From Rhodothermales bacterium (lineage in GTDB: Bacteria; Bacteroidota; Rhodothermia; Rhodothermales; VXPQ01), in the NCBI GenBank assembly GCA_028283985.1, contig JANQSQ010000660.1, positions 1 through 8,317 of the forward strand: a DNA stretch of 8,317 nt. The letters run 5' to 3'. Positions 6,093 through 8,317 of the stretch are shown here, piece by piece. Below the pieces are notes generated by a model. That model saw nothing but the letters and a program-made list of their open reading frames with translations. It did no database searches and was not told the origin of the DNA. How positions within the stretch are numbered: the first letter of the stretch is position 1; each line of letters starts with the position of its first letter. The position numbers and the translations under genes are program-made.

Positions 6093-6866
6093 ATGATCCG
6101 GCTCGAACATATCACCAAGCAGTTCAACAATACCGTCGTGCTTCGCGACGTTTCCCTCGACATTCCCGAGGGAGAAACGCTGGCGGTCATCGGACGGTCG
6201 GGTTCCGGGAAAAGCGTGCTCATCAAACATGCGGTCGGCCTGCTCACGCCCGACAAGGGACGCGTGTTTGTGGACGGCGCCAATATCCATGAGGTGTCCT
6301 ACAAGGAGTTGCGGCGTATCCGGCGCAAGTTCGGCGTGCTGTTTCAGGGTGGAGCGTTGTTCGATTCGATGTCCGCTTTCGAGAACATTGCTTTTCCGCT
6401 GCGCACCTTCACCGGAAACTCCGATGAGGCTATCCGGAGGCGGGTCGAAGAGTGCCTCGACATGGTGCAATTGCCCGACATCGGTAAAAAAATGCCGTCC
6501 GAACTGTCCGGAGGCATGCAGAAGCGCGTAGCGCTGGCCCGGGCCATTGCACTGGAACCCAAGTACATCATATACGACGAGCCGACGAGCGGCCTCGACC
6601 CTGCAACGTCCAACCGTATCGACGAACTCATCCTGTCGCTGAACGAAAAGTTGCGCGTAACCAGTATCGTGATAACGCACGACATGCATTCGGTGCTCGC
6701 CATTGCAGACCGGGTCGCCTTTATCCATCAGGCCCGGATCGCCTGGACCGGCACCGTGGACGATATACACCGAACCGATCACGAATCCCTGCTCGATTTC
6801 GTCCGGGCCAACGAATACGTGATCGGCGAACAGACTTCCGCATCGGAAGTATCCCTGCATCCCTAA
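6093..6866 (+). CDS. mlaF: MlaF-type ATPase of the phospholipid ABC transporter
   Basis: Cytoplasmic ATP-binding subunit that powers the MlaE permease. All ABC motifs are present in 257 residues: Walker A GRSGSGKS (34-41), Q-loop Gln85 in LFQGGALFDS, signature LSGGMQKR (138-145), Walker B YIIYDEPTSGLDP (158-170) and the switch histidine His196 in VITHDM. FQGGALFDSMSAFENIAFPLR is typical of the Mla subgroup rather than generic importers. The C-terminal extension (about 225-257) is where family members contact the partner half-transporter. The start lies 27 bases after mlaE, with AAGGG four bases before ATG as a weak ribosome site. An earlier ATG at 6080 is out of frame. mlaD begins three bases after the stop. 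Confidence 0.97.
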   Translation: MIRLEHITKQFNNTVVLRDVSLDIPEGETLAVIGRSGSGKSVLIKHAVGLLTPDKGRVFVDGANIHEVSYKELRRIRRKFGVLFQGGALFDSMSAFENIAFPLRTFTGNSDEAIRRRVEECLDMVQLPDIGKKMPSELSGGMQKRVALARAIALEPKYIIYDEPTSGLDPATSNRIDELILSLNEKLRVTSIVITHDMHSVLAIADRVAFIHQARIAWTGTVDDIHRTDHESLLDFVRANEYVIGEQTSASEVSLHP

Positions 6867-6869
6867 CGA

Positions 6870-7811
6870 ATGTCCATCCCTGTGAAGCACTCCAAAGAAC
6901 TGATCGTCGGTCTGAGCCTCGCCGCTGCGGTGGTTGTTTTCGCCCTGGGCATCCGTTTCCTGCAGGATGTGCCGCTTTTCCGCAGCACGTACGTACTCTA
7001 CACCCATTTCGAATCGGCCGGCGAGCTTTCAGGAAGCAGCTCCGTACGCATCAATGGGGTAAATGTGGGCACGGTGGGAGATGTCCGCCTGGACACGGAC
7101 AATCGGGTGCGCATCCGGTTGCACCTTAACGACAGTATCCATATCCCGGAGGGATCCCATGCCGAAATTGGCGGCATTTCCGCTCTGGGTAATAATTATG
7201 TGGTTATTTTCCCCGGGCCTCCGGGCAACCCGCCGATCGCCGACGGCGGATACATCGAGGGCGTCAGTGAACAGGATGTCTTTGAAGCGGTGACGGAACG
7301 AAGTGTCCGCCTTACCGAAAATGTCGAGGAAGCCCTGGCGAACGCAAACCTCCTGCTCGAAGATACCGGCCTCCTGATCGGGGAAACCGGCGCCGATATC
7401 CGCCCGACGCTCCGGGCTTTGCGCGAAGTCACGGATGCCCTGGCCCGGACGCTGCGCGAGGAACAGGAATCCGTACAAGAAATCATCAGCAACGTCGAGA
7501 TTGTTTCGAAGGACCTTGCCAGAATATCGGGGACCAGTGCGGACACACTGGCTCAGACGCTGCAACGCCTCGACCATATAGCGATGTATCTCGAGAACTC
7601 CCTGGAAACGCTGGAAGGAACCACGCGCAATTTGGACGATATTCTGGATAAGATCAATAACGGCGACGGCACAATAGCCCGGCTGCTGAACGATCCGACC
7701 TTGTACATAAACATGGGATCCACGCTCGCAACGCTCGACGCCCTGCTGAAAGACCTGCAGGAGAATCCTCGCAAGTATTTGCGGCACATGGACATTGTGG
7801 ACGTTTTTTAG
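6870..7811 (+). CDS. mlaD: MlaD-family MCE-domain substrate-binding protein, membrane anchored
   Basis: Periplasmic lipid-binding subunit anchored in the inner membrane and attached to MlaE/MlaF. Its 313 residues have a short basic N-terminus, one transmembrane helix (about 11-30) and an MCE domain (about 38-131) with YTHFESAGELSGSSSVRINGVNVGTVGDV and the hydrophobic ISALGNNYVVIFPG strand region. A long helical stretch (about 140-262) would form the tube or bridge of MCE assemblies. The C-terminal block INNGDGTIARLLNDPTLY (262-279) leads to LLKDLQENPRKYLRH (292-306). That tail recurs in MCE proteins of Bacteroidota-type genomes, which supports the taxonomic guess; this is from memory. It is much longer than E. 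coli MlaD (about 180 residues). The gene begins three bases after mlaF, so translation is probably coupled. The TAG stop is followed by GGCCTGTT. Confidence 0.95.
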   Translation: MSIPVKHSKELIVGLSLAAAVVVFALGIRFLQDVPLFRSTYVLYTHFESAGELSGSSSVRINGVNVGTVGDVRLDTDNRVRIRLHLNDSIHIPEGSHAEIGGISALGNNYVVIFPGPPGNPPIADGGYIEGVSEQDVFEAVTERSVRLTENVEEALANANLLLEDTGLLIGETGADIRPTLRALREVTDALARTLREEQESVQEIISNVEIVSKDLARISGTSADTLAQTLQRLDHIAMYLENSLETLEGTTRNLDDILDKINNGDGTIARLLNDPTLYINMGSTLATLDALLKDLQENPRKYLRHMDIVDVF

Positions 7812-7819
7812 GGCCTGTT
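7811..7819 (+). repeat. Recurring TAGGGCCT(G/A) word overlapping stop codons
   Basis: The mlaD stop reads TAG then GGCCTGTT. The same word overlaps the mlaE stop (TAGGGCCTGT, from 6063) and, on the minus strand, the amidase stop (TAGGGCCTAA, 761-752). AGGGCCTGTT also starts the palindrome at 2291-2308. GGGCCTGT appears once more inside the mlaE coding region (around 5590), so the bare word is not strictly intergenic. This entry marks the mlaD copy. Confidence 0.4.
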
Positions 7820-7824
7820 CTTAC

Positions 7825-7850
7825 GCGCCGGCGGCGCCGTTTTTATTTTT
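7825..7850 (+). terminator. Probable intrinsic terminator of the mlaEFD operon
   Basis: Starting 14 bases after the mlaD stop, GCGCC (7825-7829) and GGCGC (7833-7837) form a GC stem with a 3-base loop, followed by CGTTTTTATTTTT (7838-7850). An alternative fold pairs GGCGCC (7833-7838) with GGCGCC (7851-7856) around the T-rich loop. The short stem with a T-rich tail is a reasonable rho-independent terminator, although the downstream gene begins only 36 bases later. Confidence 0.6.
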
Positions 7851-7886
7851 GGCGCCACATCACACCAGAGTCTTCATACTTATCCG

Positions 7887-8317
7887 ATGCTGATTGAATA
7901 CATCCGGCGTCACCTCCCCTCTCTTCCTGCGCCAGCCCGCACGGAATTTGAACCCGCGCGCCAGAAACGAGGCCGTATGCTGTCGCTTGTACTGCTTCTG
8001 CTGCGCAGCGTACCGCCGTTGCTCCTCGCCGCGTTCATCTTCAGTTTCTGGTGGGACGTGCCGATTGGCGACCGCACGTACTTCGGCATAACATACCACT
8101 TCGAAAACCTCCTCCGCATCATCTCCGTGAGCGGATTGATCGGATACCTCACGAACTGGCTGGCCATTACCATGCTGTTCCACCCGAGGCGGCGGCGCCC
8201 CTTGCTGGGGCAGGGCCTCATTCCCGCGCAACGGGAACGCGTGATATACCGGCTGGCGAAGACCGTCTCCGAAGAACTCATCAACGAAGAAATTATCAAG
8301 GAAAAGATCGAGGCGTC
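7887..8317 (+). CDS. DUF445-family membrane protein, N-terminal part (cut by window edge)
   Basis: Open without a stop from ATG 7887 to the right edge, 143 codons. Residues about 31-55 form a hydrophobic helix (MLSLVLLLLRSVPPLLLAAFIFSFWW). The family hallmark follows as SGLIGYLTNWLAITMLFHP (82-100), then GQGLIPAQRERVIYRLAKTVSEELI (108-132). This GxxGYxTNxxAIxMLFxP...GLIPxxR pattern is typical of the DUF445 (YjiN/YheB-like) family, whose function is not established to my knowledge. The first 30 residues are charged and unlike the rest. Met31 (ATG at 7977) has GAGG five bases upstream and could be the true start. The gene follows mlaD on the same strand but lies behind a likely terminator, so it may have its own promoter. 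Family assignment is strong; the boundary is incomplete. Confidence 0.88.
   Translation, partial: MLIEYIRRHLPSLPAPARTEFEPARQKRGRMLSLVLLLLRSVPPLLLAAFIFSFWWDVPIGDRTYFGITYHFENLLRIISVSGLIGYLTNWLAITMLFHPRRRRPLLGQGLIPAQRERVIYRLAKTVSEELINEEIIKEKIEA

Noticed and set aside
6072..7007. 311-codon minus-strand ORF opposite mlaF
   Set aside because: Antisense shadow of an ABC ATPase with all motifs intact.

Overview
The window comes from a GC-rich Gram-negative bacterium with an outer membrane. It carries a complete MlaE/MlaF/MlaD lipid-transport operon, a periplasmic-type zinc amidase and an ECF sigma/anti-sigma pair. The MlaD C-terminal tail, the rarity of good Shine-Dalgarno sites and the anti-sigma design suggest the Bacteroidota/Rhodothermota side of the FCB group. 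That placement is inferred from recollection of the families, not from a search.

Layout, left to right. On the minus strand, read from 4965 down to about 2337, is a probable sigma operon. It holds an ECF sigma factor (4965-4360), a single-pass membrane anti-sigma-like protein (4345-3491), an exported coiled-coil protein of unknown function (3412-2486) and a very small hydrophobic peptide ORF (2414-2337). It ends at a strong double hairpin (2333-2291). Next on the same strand are an N-acetylmuramoyl-L-alanine amidase (2147-759), with a plausible promoter just past the double hairpin, and adenine phosphoribosyltransferase (691-143). The leftmost 142 bases have no recognisable gene.

A divergent intergenic region (4966-5303) separates the sigma operon from a plus-strand operon mlaE-mlaF-mlaD (5304-7811). 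It contains a two-tier dyad: 10-bp inverted arms GGAACAGGAT/ATCCTGTTCC around a smaller AGAAT/ATTCT dyad. This could be a shared control site for both operons. A GC-rich hairpin with a T-rich tail follows mlaD. The start of a DUF445-family membrane protein (7887 to the right edge) is cut off by the window.

Taken together, most of the window concerns the cell envelope: peptidoglycan cleavage, phospholipid transport between the membranes, and a membrane-coupled sigma system. No RNA genes, CRISPR arrays or complete mobile elements were seen. The points most worth checking are the ECF/anti-sigma/coiled-coil/micropeptide cassette, the shared dyad facing mlaE, the Asp-to-Gly change in the PRPP loop of Apt, and a TAGGGCCT word overlapping the stop codons of three genes.
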